A stretch of 27,454 nt of DNA, taken from UQRS01 sp964481575. GTDB lineage: Bacteria; Bacillota; Clostridia; Oscillospirales; Acutalibacteraceae. Numbering within the stretch: the stretch's first letter is position 1; every line of letters begins with the position of its first letter. Positions 6,406 through 13,635 of the stretch are shown one piece after another. The DNA lies in assembly GCA_964481575.1 (NCBI GenBank), contig CAYZTR010000030.1, forward strand, positions 1-27,454, given 5' to 3'. The translations under genes were made by a program, and so were the position numbers. The notes below the pieces were generated by a model. That model saw only the letters and a list, made by a program, of their open reading frames with translations. It searched no databases and was not told the DNA's origin.

Positions 6406-7047
6406 CTATTCAAATTCCCGGATCAGCAGCTTCGGGATGCCCAGCACCCGGCAGGATTCCAGATCCACACCCGTTACTGTTTTGGGGGCATACTCCGGAT
6501 TCAACGGCACCAACCGCAGCCAGTCCTCCCCCTGCTTATATTCCACCCGCTTCAGGGTGGCCAGCTCCCCGTCATAGAGAATGGCACCGATTTGCCCCGA
6601 TTCCTCCAGGGTGTTTTGCTTCAGGATCAGCACCTTATCTCCGTTCAGATACATGGGGTACATGGAATCCCCCTTGACAGTCAGGATAAAGTAATCCGAC
6701 TTGGGCCGCCCCCGCAGATAGGCCTCCGGGATGGCCACCGTTTCCCCCGTCCAGTTTTCGTCCGGGAAGGCCCCGTACCCGGCGGCGATGGTGCCCAACA
6801 CCGGGATCTCCACCACCTGCTCGGCAACGGTTGGCTCCGGCAGCCTGACCTCCCACCCCAGCAGGGCGGCCGGTGTGGTCTCCAGAGCCAGGGCCAAGCG
6901 TTCCACCCGCTCCGGGGGAATGTTGGTGATGATGCCCTTTTCGTACTTATGAATATTGGCGCGGCCCACGCCGGACAGTTTCCCCAATTCCTCCATGGTC
7001 ATATGCAGGGCGATGCGCCGGTTGTGAATCCGTTCTCCGATGGTCAT
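6406..7047 (-). CDS. phage repressor, XRE HTH plus S24/LexA-like self-cleaving domain
   Basis: A 213-residue cI-type repressor. Residues 1-64 are the HTH (MTMEELGKLSGVGRANIHKY carries the recognition helix). Residues 80-210 are an S24 peptidase domain: Ala89-Gly90 in GTIAAGYGAF is the expected cleavage bond, Ser128 in VKGDSMYP the nucleophile and Lys166 in LATLKRVEY the general base. All catalytic parts are present, so induction by RecA after DNA damage is expected. It is transcribed leftward, opposite to all other phage genes, and toward the host terminators. Start at ATG 7047; the ribosome site is weak (GAAGTGAG). Candidate operators lie between it and the phage promoter at 7335. The intact domain argues that the prophage switch is or was recently functional. 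Confidence 0.93.
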   Translation of the reverse strand: MTIGERIHNRRIALHMTMEELGKLSGVGRANIHKYEKGIITNIPPERVERLALALETTPAALLGWEVRLPEPTVAEQVVEIPVLGTIAAGYGAFPDENWTGETVAIPEAYLRGRPKSDYFILTVKGDSMYPMYLNGDKVLILKQNTLEESGQIGAILYDGELATLKRVEYKQGEDWLRLVPLNPEYAPKTVTGVDLESCRVLGIPKLLIREFE

Positions 7048-7130
7048 ACTTACTCACTTCTTTTCCTGGTTTTCCGCATAGCGTTTTTTCAACCCTCTTT
7101 TGGCAAAGTTTTCCCCAAGGGGCAAAGGGG

Positions 7131-7184
7131 AATCCCCCCGCCAGCATAGCTGGCCCTCCCCCCCTTTCGGCAAGGGGGCGAAGG
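7131..7184 (-). repeat. dispersed GC-rich intergenic repeat, copy 1 (inverted relative to copy at 14729)
   Basis: About 54 bases, matching 14729-14782 in reverse complement with few differences. The shared core includes GAGGGCCAGC, TGCTGGCGGGGGGATT and GCCCCCTTGCC. It lies in the 350-base gap between the repressor and the phage promoter, which otherwise holds operators but no gene. Confidence 0.8.
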
Positions 7185-7290
7185 TACCGCCGTTAGGTGG
7201 TGCAGGTATTCCAATCCCCCCGGGGCAAAGGGGATCACCGAAAGCCACCACTTCCGGCTGCCGTTCACGTTAGCTTTAGTATACCACAAT

Positions 7291-7306
7291 GTTCCTGAAA
7301 AGCAAC
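7291..7306. promoter_or_regulatory. candidate repressor operator 1
   Basis: GTTCCTGAAAAGCAAC is a partial inverted repeat of form GTTnCT...AGnAAC, similar to the sites at 7365 and 7600. Confidence 0.45.
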
Positions 7307-7334
7307 AATTTTTTCAAAATTTTCAAAAAGGGTC

Positions 7335-7363
7335 TTGACAAGATACAAAACCTGTGCTAGAAT
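7335..7363 (+). promoter_or_regulatory. phage early (rightward) promoter
   Basis: TTGACA (7335-7340), 17-base spacer, TAGAAT (7358-7363) with extended TGC. It is the only strong promoter found for the rightward phage genes. Confidence 0.85.
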
Positions 7364-7364
7364 A

Positions 7365-7381
7365 GTATCGTAATAAGAAAC
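7365..7381. promoter_or_regulatory. candidate repressor operator 2, at the transcription start
   Basis: GTATCGTAATAAGAAAC matches the perfect palindrome at 7600-7616 in 14 of 17 bases. It begins 2 bases after the -10 box, ideal for repression. Confidence 0.55.
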
Positions 7382-7398
7382 AACAAGGAGGCAGAAGC

Positions 7399-7608
7399 AT
7401 GCAGGTTTGGAATCCCTACGAGGAGTATGCCCGGTGGGGATGTCCGGATCCGGTGTGCCCCCTCTGTGGCCGTCAGGTTCCCGATTTGGTGGAGGTGGAC
7501 GACCCCTTTCTGGAGGCGGTTTGCAGCAGATGTCTGCGGACAGGCCGGGTGCAGGCGGGGGAAGATCCCGGGGAACCCGGATCTTTTTTTGCCTTTGGTG
7601 TTTCTTAA
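7399..7608 (+). CDS. small Cys-rich early phage protein
   Basis: A 69-residue protein starting at ATG 7399, with AAGGAGG just upstream; first gene after the phage promoter. It contains CPLCGRQ (about residues 20-26) and CSRC (about 42-45), a CxxC...CxxC zinc-ribbon arrangement, plus an acidic Gly/Pro-rich tail. In the position where lambda-like phages carry cro, this gene has no HTH that I can see. It could be a zinc-binding anti-repressor or a transcription helper, but this is inference from location only. The stop codon overlaps the perfect palindrome at 7600-7616. No family recognised. Confidence 0.7.
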   Translation: MQVWNPYEEYARWGCPDPVCPLCGRQVPDLVEVDDPFLEAVCSRCLRTGRVQAGEDPGEPGSFFAFGVS

Positions 7609-7616
7609 CAAGAAAC
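7600..7616. promoter_or_regulatory. candidate repressor operator 3, perfect palindrome
   Basis: GTTTCTT-AAC-AAGAAAC, a perfect 7-bp inverted repeat between the first and second early genes. Related to the sites at 7291 and 7365. Confidence 0.5.
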
Positions 7617-7628
7617 GAAGGGGAAGTC

Positions 7629-8258
7629 ATGAAGCAGTCAGGATGGATCAAAATTTACCGCTCCCTGCTGGATTGGGAGCATTACAAAAATCCCACGGTC
7701 AAGGCGGTGTTTCTGCATCTGCTGCTGACCGCCGCCCGGGAGGAAACCCAGGTGCTGGGCATCCGGCTCCTTCCGGGGGAATGTCTGGCAGGCCGGACGG
7801 CGCTGTCCAAAGCGCTGGGGCTTACCGAGTCCCAGGTGCGTTGGGCACTGCAGCGGTTGGAGCGGTCGGGGGAGATCACACAGCGGAATGCCCGGCCGGT
7901 GTCCTCTGCCGCAACCCCTGCCGCAGCTACAGCCGATGCTGCGCCGGGAGCCGTGCCACGCGCCCAAAAGGTGGTTTTTGTGGTGAAATGGCGGAATTAT
8001 CAGGCTGACGGACGGGAGGAAAGCCGGAAGGATCTGCCGGAATCTCACCGGACTTGTGCCGCAAGCCACGACCCTATTACAAGAAAGAAGCAAGAAGGGA
8101 AGAAGAAAGACGGATACACGCGCGCAAAACAAAAATTTACCCCGCCAAGGCGGTTTACCAATACTGACTGGGATGCGGTGCAGCGGAAAATCATGGTGTT
8201 TGAGCAGGAGGACGGGGACAAGGATGCAGAAGGGAGGGGAAACCATGCTGGATTTTGA
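7629..8258 (+). CDS. phage replisome organizer, DnaD N-domain-like
   Basis: A 209-residue protein starting at ATG 7629 behind AAGGGG. Residues 1-80 follow the winged-helix pattern of phage replisome organizers: GWIKIYRSLLDWEHYKNPTV, then VFLHLLLTAA, LLPGECLAGRTALSKALGLT and QVRWALQRLERSGEI. The segment that normally reads like TNxYTVIxVxNYxxYQ is here interrupted by an Ala/Pro-rich insert (about residues 93-118) before VVFVVKWRNYQ. The C-terminus is basic and disordered, ending in a short helical motif (FTNTDWDAVQRKIMVFEQ). Such proteins bind origin DNA and recruit the host helicase loader or helicase. No helicase, primase or polymerase accompanies it, so replication would depend on the host. 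Its last 14 bases overlap the next gene. Confidence 0.8.
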   Translation: MKQSGWIKIYRSLLDWEHYKNPTVKAVFLHLLLTAAREETQVLGIRLLPGECLAGRTALSKALGLTESQVRWALQRLERSGEITQRNARPVSSAATPAAATADAAPGAVPRAQKVVFVVKWRNYQADGREESRKDLPESHRTCAASHDPITRKKQEGKKKDGYTRAKQKFTPPRRFTNTDWDAVQRKIMVFEQEDGDKDAEGRGNHAGF

Positions 8259-8454
8259 AGGATACACCAGGGCCAAGTGCCCCTTCTATGTGCAGGAGGA
8301 GGGGTGTCGGGTGACCTGTGAGGGCCTGGTCAGCCATTTTACCTGCCAGCGCTTTGACACCAAGACAGAGCGGAAACGGTATGCCGCCCGGTTTTGCGCC
8401 GGGTGCTACGGCAGCTGCAGGATGTATCAGCTGCTGCTGCAGAAATACGAGTAA
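8245..8454 (+). CDS. Cys-rich small phage protein
   Basis: A 69-residue protein, ATG 8245, with AGGGAGGGG upstream, overlapping the previous gene. Seven cysteines (residues 12, 21, 25, 34, 51, 54, 58) in a CPFY...CxxxC...CxxCxxxC layout suggest metal binding. Small proteins of this shape, beginning near CPFY and ending in a Tyr-rich helix (MYQLLLQKYE), sit before the small terminase in many clostridial phages; their role is not established, though a late-gene regulator or DNA-binding role is plausible. Twelve bases separate it from the terminase small subunit. Confidence 0.75.
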   Translation: MLDFEGYTRAKCPFYVQEEGCRVTCEGLVSHFTCQRFDTKTERKRYAARFCAGCYGSCRMYQLLLQKYE

Positions 8455-8466
8455 CGGAGGCGGCCC

Positions 8467-8895
8467 ATGCAAAGCAGGACAGACTGGAAGAAGGCGGCCC
8501 GGCAGTATGTGACGGGGGATATGTCTCTGGCGCAGCTGGCCCGGCAGCTGGGGATCCCGGCACAGGCGGTGTATTACCGGGCCCGGAAGGAGGGTTGGAC
8601 GGAGCAGCGGCGGCGTTATCAGGAACAGACCCGCCAATCGGAGCGGCCGGACAAGCTGGCGCAGCTGAAGGCGGCGGCCGACGGCATCAGCGGCGTACTG
8701 GCCCGGCTGGTAGAAGCGGTGGAAACCCAGCAGGCCGCCGACGGGGATCGGTACGACACCCGGGAACTGAAGAATATTACCGCCTGTATTAAGGAGATGA
8801 CGGCGGTGCAGCGGGAGCTGTACGGGGCGGCGGCGGAGCAGCCCCAGGAAGTGGTGGTAACCATGGGGGAGGAGGTACGGGCCTACAGCGAGTAA
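8467..8895 (+). CDS. terS: terminase small subunit
   Basis: A 142-residue protein starting at ATG 8467, with GGAGG upstream. The N-terminal HTH (about residues 10-45, with YVTGDMSLAQLARQLGIPAQ and YYRARKEGW) is the DNA-recognition part. A central helical oligomerisation region (LAQLKAAADGISGVLARLVE, then a helix through IKEMTAVQREL) is followed by an acidic tail that would contact the large subunit. It would bind the packaging site on phage DNA and present it to the large terminase encoded next. A 187-base repeat-bearing gap separates the two, which is unusual since they are normally adjacent. Confidence 0.85.
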   Translation: MQSRTDWKKAARQYVTGDMSLAQLARQLGIPAQAVYYRARKEGWTEQRRRYQEQTRQSERPDKLAQLKAAADGISGVLARLVEAVETQQAADGDRYDTRELKNITACIKEMTAVQRELYGAAAEQPQEVVVTMGEEVRAYSE

Positions 8896-8977
8896 AAGGG
8901 GCTTGCAGTTGTACGGCGGGGAGGGGACTACCCTTCCTGCGGATGTTGCGGGAATTGGTGGCGATGGTAGGCCGCTC

Positions 8978-9056
8978 CGGGGGAAGGCTTCGCCAGGTTG
9001 GGAAGTAAACCTGTGCCGAAAAGGTTCCGCATTCCCCGGGGGAAGGCTTCGCCAGG
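8978..9056. repeat. two direct copies of a GC-rich hairpin motif upstream of terL
   Basis: CGGGGGAAGGCTTCGCCAGG occurs at 8978-8997 and 9037-9056, each containing the mini-hairpin GGCttcGCC. A related end (GGGGCTTCGCCAGG) recurs at about 10657-10670 before the portal gene. Could be a packaging-site candidate or a host-type dispersed repeat. Confidence 0.7.
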
Positions 9057-9082
9057 CAGGAAATTTAGAAGGGAGGCATCCT

Positions 9083-10438
9083 GTGCAATTACAGATGGAA
9101 ACGCCCAACGAAAAACAACGGGCCTTTTTGCTGGATCGACACCGGTTTGTGGGCTTCGGCGGCGCCCGGGGCGGCGGCAAATCCTGGGCGGTACGCACCA
9201 AGGCCAAGCTGCTGTGTCTGCGCTACCCGGGCATTCAGGTGATGATCGTCCGCCGCAGCTACCCCGAACTGATGGCCAATCACATCGAACCCCTGCGCCG
9301 GGAGCTGTGGGGGGTGGCGGTCTACAACGGCACCGAGAAAATGTTCCGCTTTCCGGGCGGCAGCAGCATCCGGTTCCGCTACTGCGCCACCGACGGGGAT
9401 CTGGACGGCTACCAGGGCACCGAGGTGGACGTGCTGTTTCTGGATGAGGCCACCCAGCTGTCGGAGCATCAATTCCAGGTGCTCCAGACCTGTGTCCGGG
9501 GGGTCAACGATTTCCCCAAGCGGGTTTACCTCACCTGCAACCCCGGCGGCCAGGGGCATTCCTTTGTCAAGCGGCTGTTCATTGACCGGCAGTTCCGGCC
9601 GGAGGAGGATCCGGAGGATTACAGCTTCATCCAGAGCCGGGTCACCGACAATGCCGCCCTGATGGAAAAGGATCCTGCCTATGTGAAGCAGCTGCAGACG
9701 CTGCCGCCCAAGCTGCGGCGTGCCTGGCTGGACGGGGACTGGAATATTTTCCAGGGGCAGTTCTTTGAGGACTTTGTGGATGACCCGGCCCATTATCAGG
9801 ATCGGCAGTGGACCCACGTCATCGACCCCTTTGAGATTCCGGCAGGCTGGGAGATTCACCGGAGTTTTGACTGGGGCTATTCCAGGCCCTTCAGCGTGGC
9901 CTGGTGGGCGGTGGACTACGACGGCCGGGCTTACCGGATTCTGGAGCTGTACGGCTGCGGCCAGCAGCCCAACGAGGGGGTCAAGTGGCCGGCGGACCGG
10001 ATTTTTTCCCAGGTGGCCCAGCTGGAGCGGGAGCACCGCTGGCTGGCGGGAAAGCAGATTCATGGGGTGGCCGACCCCTCCATCTGGGACGGCAGCCGGG
10101 GCTTGTCCATCTATGAGACGGCCTGCCGGCACGGGATCTACTTTTCCCCGGGCATCCATGACCGGATCCCCGGCTGGATGCAGATGCACTACCGGTTTGC
10201 CTTTGATGAGGAGGGGTATCCCATGCTGTATGTGTTCCGGGGCTGCAAGGGGTTCCGCCGCACCATCCCCCTGCTCCAATACAGCAATCTGCACCCCGAG
10301 GATCTGGACACCACCGGGGAGGATCATGTGGCCGATGAAAGCCGGTATTTCCTCATGAGCCGTCCCATCCGGCCCCGCCGCGGGACAGAATCGCCACAGA
10401 TCGGAGAGGATCCGCTGGAGTTGAGACACGGCAAGTAG
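9083..10438 (+). CDS. terL: terminase large subunit (ATPase/nuclease)
   Basis: A 451-residue DNA-packaging motor. Start is GTG 9083 after GGGAGG; upstream in-frame codons run through repeats and are not conserved in type. ATPase domain: Walker A GGARGGGKS at residues 26-34, Walker B VLFLDEA at 117-123, with E122 as catalytic Glu, and the coupling motif TCNPGG at 151-156. Nuclease domain (RNase H fold): D263 in SFDWGYS, D at about 337 in GVADPSIWD, and D in GEDHVADESRY near 425 as metal ligands. All motor and nuclease residues are present, so packaging looks intact. It cuts concatemeric DNA and pumps it through the portal encoded next. Confidence 0.97.
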   Translation: MQLQMETPNEKQRAFLLDRHRFVGFGGARGGGKSWAVRTKAKLLCLRYPGIQVMIVRRSYPELMANHIEPLRRELWGVAVYNGTEKMFRFPGGSSIRFRYCATDGDLDGYQGTEVDVLFLDEATQLSEHQFQVLQTCVRGVNDFPKRVYLTCNPGGQGHSFVKRLFIDRQFRPEEDPEDYSFIQSRVTDNAALMEKDPAYVKQLQTLPPKLRRAWLDGDWNIFQGQFFEDFVDDPAHYQDRQWTHVIDPFEIPAGWEIHRSFDWGYSRPFSVAWWAVDYDGRAYRILELYGCGQQPNEGVKWPADRIFSQVAQLEREHRWLAGKQIHGVADPSIWDGSRGLSIYETACRHGIYFSPGIHDRIPGWMQMHYRFAFDEEGYPMLYVFRGCKGFRRTIPLLQYSNLHPEDLDTTGEDHVADESRYFLMSRPIRPRRGTESPQIGEDPLELRHGK

Positions 10439-10445
10439 CCCCGGC

Positions 10446-10544
10446 GACGCCGGGGGTGTGGGGGAGATGGCGCCCGGCCCGTTATATCCGGAAACTGCTT
10501 CGCCCCGGTTGACGCTGGGGGGTGTGGGGGAGATGGCGCCCGGC
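10446..10544. repeat. 33-base direct repeat between terL and portal
   Basis: Two near-identical copies, 10446-10478 and 10511-10544, both ending GGGGGAGATGGCGCCCGGC. The 259-base gap 10439-10697 has no convincing gene; it holds these and the GGGGCTTCGCCAGG end near 10657. Confidence 0.75.
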
Positions 10545-10697
10545 AAGGGCGCCCCCTATTCCACCGCCACGGCGGCCCCCCAGCTGGGGCTGCGCCCGGC
10601 GTATGGGAACCTTCTCAGGAGCAACGGCCTGACGAGGTTCTGCATTCCCCCCACAAGTGGGGCTTCGCCAGGAATTATGTTACAAGGAGGAATTCAT

Positions 10698-12620
10698 TTG
10701 GAAGCAGAAAAAGTGGTGACCCGGGAAACGGTTTCCCGGGCCATGGAGACCCTGCGGCGGTTCCGGGCCGGCAAAGCCAATCTGGACAGCCGCATTGTGG
10801 AGAACGAGCAGTGGTGGAAGCGGCGGCACTGGGACTACATCCGGAAAAGCGGCCAGAGTCCCGACACTGCCCAAACCGATCTGGAGCCCACCTCCGGATG
10901 GCTGTTCAACAGCATTGCCAACAAGCACGCCGATGCCATGGATAACTTTCCGGAGCCCAACATCCGGCCCCACGAGGCGGGAGACCGGCAGGAGGCGCTG
11001 CATCTGACCTCCATTGTGCCGGTGCTGCTGGATCAGAACGGGTTCCGCCGCACCTACTCCAAGGCCTGGTGGCGGAAGCTGAAAACCGGCACGGCGGTGT
11101 ACGGCGTCTTTTGGAATCCCCGGAAGCTGGGGGGCATGGGAGACGTGGAAATCCGCAGCATCGACCTGCTGAACCTGTTTTGGGAGCCGGGCGTGGAGGA
11201 CATCCAGGAATCCAGCGATCTGTTCTATGTCACCCTACAGAACAACCGGATGCTGGAGGCACGCTATCCCCAGCTTCGGGGCCGGCTGACAGGGGACACC
11301 CTGGACGTGGCCCGGTATGTCTATGATGACACGGTGGATACCGTCGGGAAAACGGCGGTGGTGGACTGGTATTACAAAACGGGGAACGCCGCCGGGCAGC
11401 CGGTGCTGCATTACTGCCAGTTTGCTGCAGGACAGGTGCTGTACGCCTCCCAGGACGACCCTACCCCCACCGGCCCGGCTGGAATTCCCGTTTCGGAGCG
11501 GGGCTTTTACGATCACGGCCGGTATCCCTTTGTATTGGATCCCCTGTTTCCGGTGGAGGGGACGCCGGCAGGCTTTGGCTATGTGGATGTTTGTAAGTCC
11601 CCCCAGACCTATATCGACACCTTGGGCAAGGCCATTCTGAAAAATGCCCTGGCCGCCTCCACACCCCGGTATTTTGTCCGGTCGGACGCCGGCATCAATG
11701 AGGAGGAATTTCTGGATCTGTCCAAGCCCATGGTGCACTATGAGGGGAGCATCCCCGGCGACGCGCTGGTGGCCATTCCTGCCGGGGGCCTGCCCGAGAT
11801 CTACATGGCGGTTTACAACAGCAAGATCGAGGAGCTGAAGGAGACCTCCGGCAACCGGGATGTTTCCAGCGGCGGCACCTCGTCGGGGGTGACGGCGGCT
11901 TCGGCCATTGCGGCGATGCAGGAGGCTGGCAGCAAGCTGTCCCGGGATATGCTGGCCGACTGCTACGAGGCCTACCGGCAAATCTGTCTGCTGATGATTG
12001 AGCTGATCCGCCAGTTTTACAGTCTGGAGCGGCAGTTCCGCATTGTAGGCGCGCAGGGCGCCATGGAATTCATTTCCTACTCCAACCGGGGGCTGCGGCC
12101 CCAACGCCAGACCGACGCCTTGGGCAATGCGCTGGGCTACCGGGTGCCCCAGTTCGACATTGAGGTCACCGCCCAGAAATCCAGTCCCTACGCCAAAATG
12201 AGCCAGAATGAGCTGGCCATTCAGCTGTATCAGCTGGGATTTTTCAATCCGGAGTTGGCGGATCAGGCTTTGGCCGCTTTGGAAATCATGGATTTTGATA
12301 CCAAGTCGGCGGTGGAGCAGACCGTGCAGCAAAACGGCACCCTGCGGGACCAGGTGCAGCGGCTTCAGATGGCCATGGCCCAGGTGCTGCGCGCCCGGGA
12401 GGATGTTACCGGGAAAAGCGGTGGATCTTCCGGGAAGAATAGAAGCTCCTCCGGGAAAACCAGCGGCTCCTCCGGGAAAACCAGCGGCTCTTCCGGGAAA
12501 ACCAGCGGGGCAACCGTCACCGTCACCGAAACCAACAGTCTGGGCGCCCCCAACCAGAAGGAACATGCCTTTGTCGTGCAGGCGCGCCAGCGGGTGGCGG
12601 AATCCACCGCGCCCCGTTAA
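10698..12620 (+). CDS. portal protein, P22-like
   Basis: A 640-residue protein. Start is TTG 10698, 8 bases after a perfect AAGGAGG; the open frame continues upstream only through repeats. The sequence (ENEQWWKRRHWDYI, GWLFNSIANKHADAMDNFPE, VYGVFWNPRKLGGMGDVEIR, FGYVDVCKSPQTYIDTLGKA, and a glycine/serine/threonine-rich SSGGTSSGVTAASAIAAMQE segment near residue 395) resembles the large P22-type portal family of podoviruses, which form a dodecameric ring at one capsid vertex. Length is in the usual range. The C-terminal 45 residues contain a 7-residue repeat (SSGKTSG) encoded by 21-base tandem repeats, a variable tail. It sits between terminase and scaffold as expected. Confidence 0.88.
   Translation: MEAEKVVTRETVSRAMETLRRFRAGKANLDSRIVENEQWWKRRHWDYIRKSGQSPDTAQTDLEPTSGWLFNSIANKHADAMDNFPEPNIRPHEAGDRQEALHLTSIVPVLLDQNGFRRTYSKAWWRKLKTGTAVYGVFWNPRKLGGMGDVEIRSIDLLNLFWEPGVEDIQESSDLFYVTLQNNRMLEARYPQLRGRLTGDTLDVARYVYDDTVDTVGKTAVVDWYYKTGNAAGQPVLHYCQFAAGQVLYASQDDPTPTGPAGIPVSERGFYDHGRYPFVLDPLFPVEGTPAGFGYVDVCKSPQTYIDTLGKAILKNALAASTPRYFVRSDAGINEEEFLDLSKPMVHYEGSIPGDALVAIPAGGLPEIYMAVYNSKIEELKETSGNRDVSSGGTSSGVTAASAIAAMQEAGSKLSRDMLADCYEAYRQICLLMIELIRQFYSLERQFRIVGAQGAMEFISYSNRGLRPQRQTDALGNALGYRVPQFDIEVTAQKSSPYAKMSQNELAIQLYQLGFFNPELADQALAALEIMDFDTKSAVEQTVQQNGTLRDQVQRLQMAMAQVLRAREDVTGKSGGSSGKNRSSSGKTSGSSGKTSGSSGKTSGATVTVTETNSLGAPNQKEHAFVVQARQRVAESTAPR
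12408..12509 (+). repeat. 21-base tandem repeat inside portal gene, about 5 units
   Basis: Units start at 12408, 12429, 12450, 12471 and 12492 (last partial), the third and fourth differing by a single base. Each encodes a variant of S-S-G-K-T-S-G. Period is a multiple of three, so copy-number change keeps the frame. Confidence 0.9.
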
Positions 12621-12649
12621 CAGAAAAAGAAGAAAAGAGGTCTTGCAAC

Positions 12650-13459
12650 ATGGAAACGGTAGAAACGTCTGCTTCAAATGTGTCTTTTGAAGAAACAACC
12701 CGGGAGAAAGCCGGGCTATTGGATCGGCTTCGGGGCTTGCGGGGAAGGGGGGAGGCTGCTGTCCCCGGGGCCCAGGGCGCCGCGTCTGCTGCCCCTGTGG
12801 CGCACGCCGCTTCGGTGCAGAACACTGTTTCGATACCGGAAAATGGATCGGCGCAGGGAACTTTGGCGCAGGGAGTTTCGGCCCAGGGGGGTTCGGTGCA
12901 GGAGGCTTTTGTGCAGGGAACCTCCCAACCAGAGGCTTCCGCGCAAGCGGTTTCGGCCCAGGGGGCTGCCGCCCCTACGGCAACCGGGCAGGCGGATGCC
13001 CCACAGACGGTACCCCCCCGGACAGCTTCCGCCCAAACGGAGGCGCCGGCCCCCGTGCCCGGGAATGCCCGGCCGGAGGAGGATCCCGGCGCACTCTGCC
13101 GGGCCTGGGTGGAGCAGGCCAAGGCCTTGTCCCGGATTTACCCGGACTTCCGGCTGGATCGGGAGCTGGAAAACCGGGAATTCCGGGAAATGCTCCGCCT
13201 GCCGGGGATCGATCTGCCCACGGCCTTTGTGCTGGTACACCGGCGGGAGCTGATTCCGGCAGCCATGGGCTATGTTTCCCGGCAGACCGCCCGGATGGTC
13301 AGTCAGCAGGTGGCCTCCGGGGGGAGGCGGCCCCAGGAAAGCGGCGCCGCCGGCAGCAGTGCGGCCTCCCAGGTGAAAACCGACGTCCGCAAGCTGACCA
13401 AAGCCCAGCGGGAAGACATTGCCCAAAGGGCTGCCCGTGGGGAACGGGTGACCTTCTAG
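12650..13459 (+). CDS. scaffold-like protein
   Basis: A 269-residue protein between portal and capsid, where scaffolds lie. Starts at ATG 12650 behind AAAGAGG. Residues 40-140 are low complexity, rich in Ala/Gln/Gly/Ser with a recurring (A/V)QG(x)(x) pattern, and look intrinsically disordered. Residues 145-215 form a conserved-looking helical domain (LCRAWVEQAKALSRIYPDFR through FVLVHRRELIPAAMGYVSRQ). The C-terminus is basic (RKLTKAQREDIAQRAARGER), the type of helix a scaffold uses to contact the coat protein. Evidence is position, size and composition; no enzymatic motif is visible. Confidence 0.7.
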   Translation: METVETSASNVSFEETTREKAGLLDRLRGLRGRGEAAVPGAQGAASAAPVAHAASVQNTVSIPENGSAQGTLAQGVSAQGGSVQEAFVQGTSQPEASAQAVSAQGAAAPTATGQADAPQTVPPRTASAQTEAPAPVPGNARPEEDPGALCRAWVEQAKALSRIYPDFRLDRELENREFREMLRLPGIDLPTAFVLVHRRELIPAAMGYVSRQTARMVSQQVASGGRRPQESGAAGSSAASQVKTDVRKLTKAQREDIAQRAARGERVTF

Positions 13460-13635
13460 CCGGTGACCAACCGGCGCCGGCATCGGTAACGGGAACGCGC
13501 CTTCTTCCGCGGCCCAGGCGGCGAAACGGCAGCCGTATGATTTGCGTTTACAGCGCGCCGGCGGCCGCGGGGAATGCGAACCCGGATGTATACATCATTG
13601 CGCGCAAGCGCCCATGCAGAAAGGAGTTTTGCTGA

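Noticed and set aside
12408..12509. Possible CRISPR array
   Set aside because: Repeats are contiguous 21-base units without spacers and lie inside a coding frame.
13460..13635. Small gene or promoter before the capsid gene
   Set aside because: Only GC-rich sequence with short inverted repeats; no consensus promoter or coding signal.
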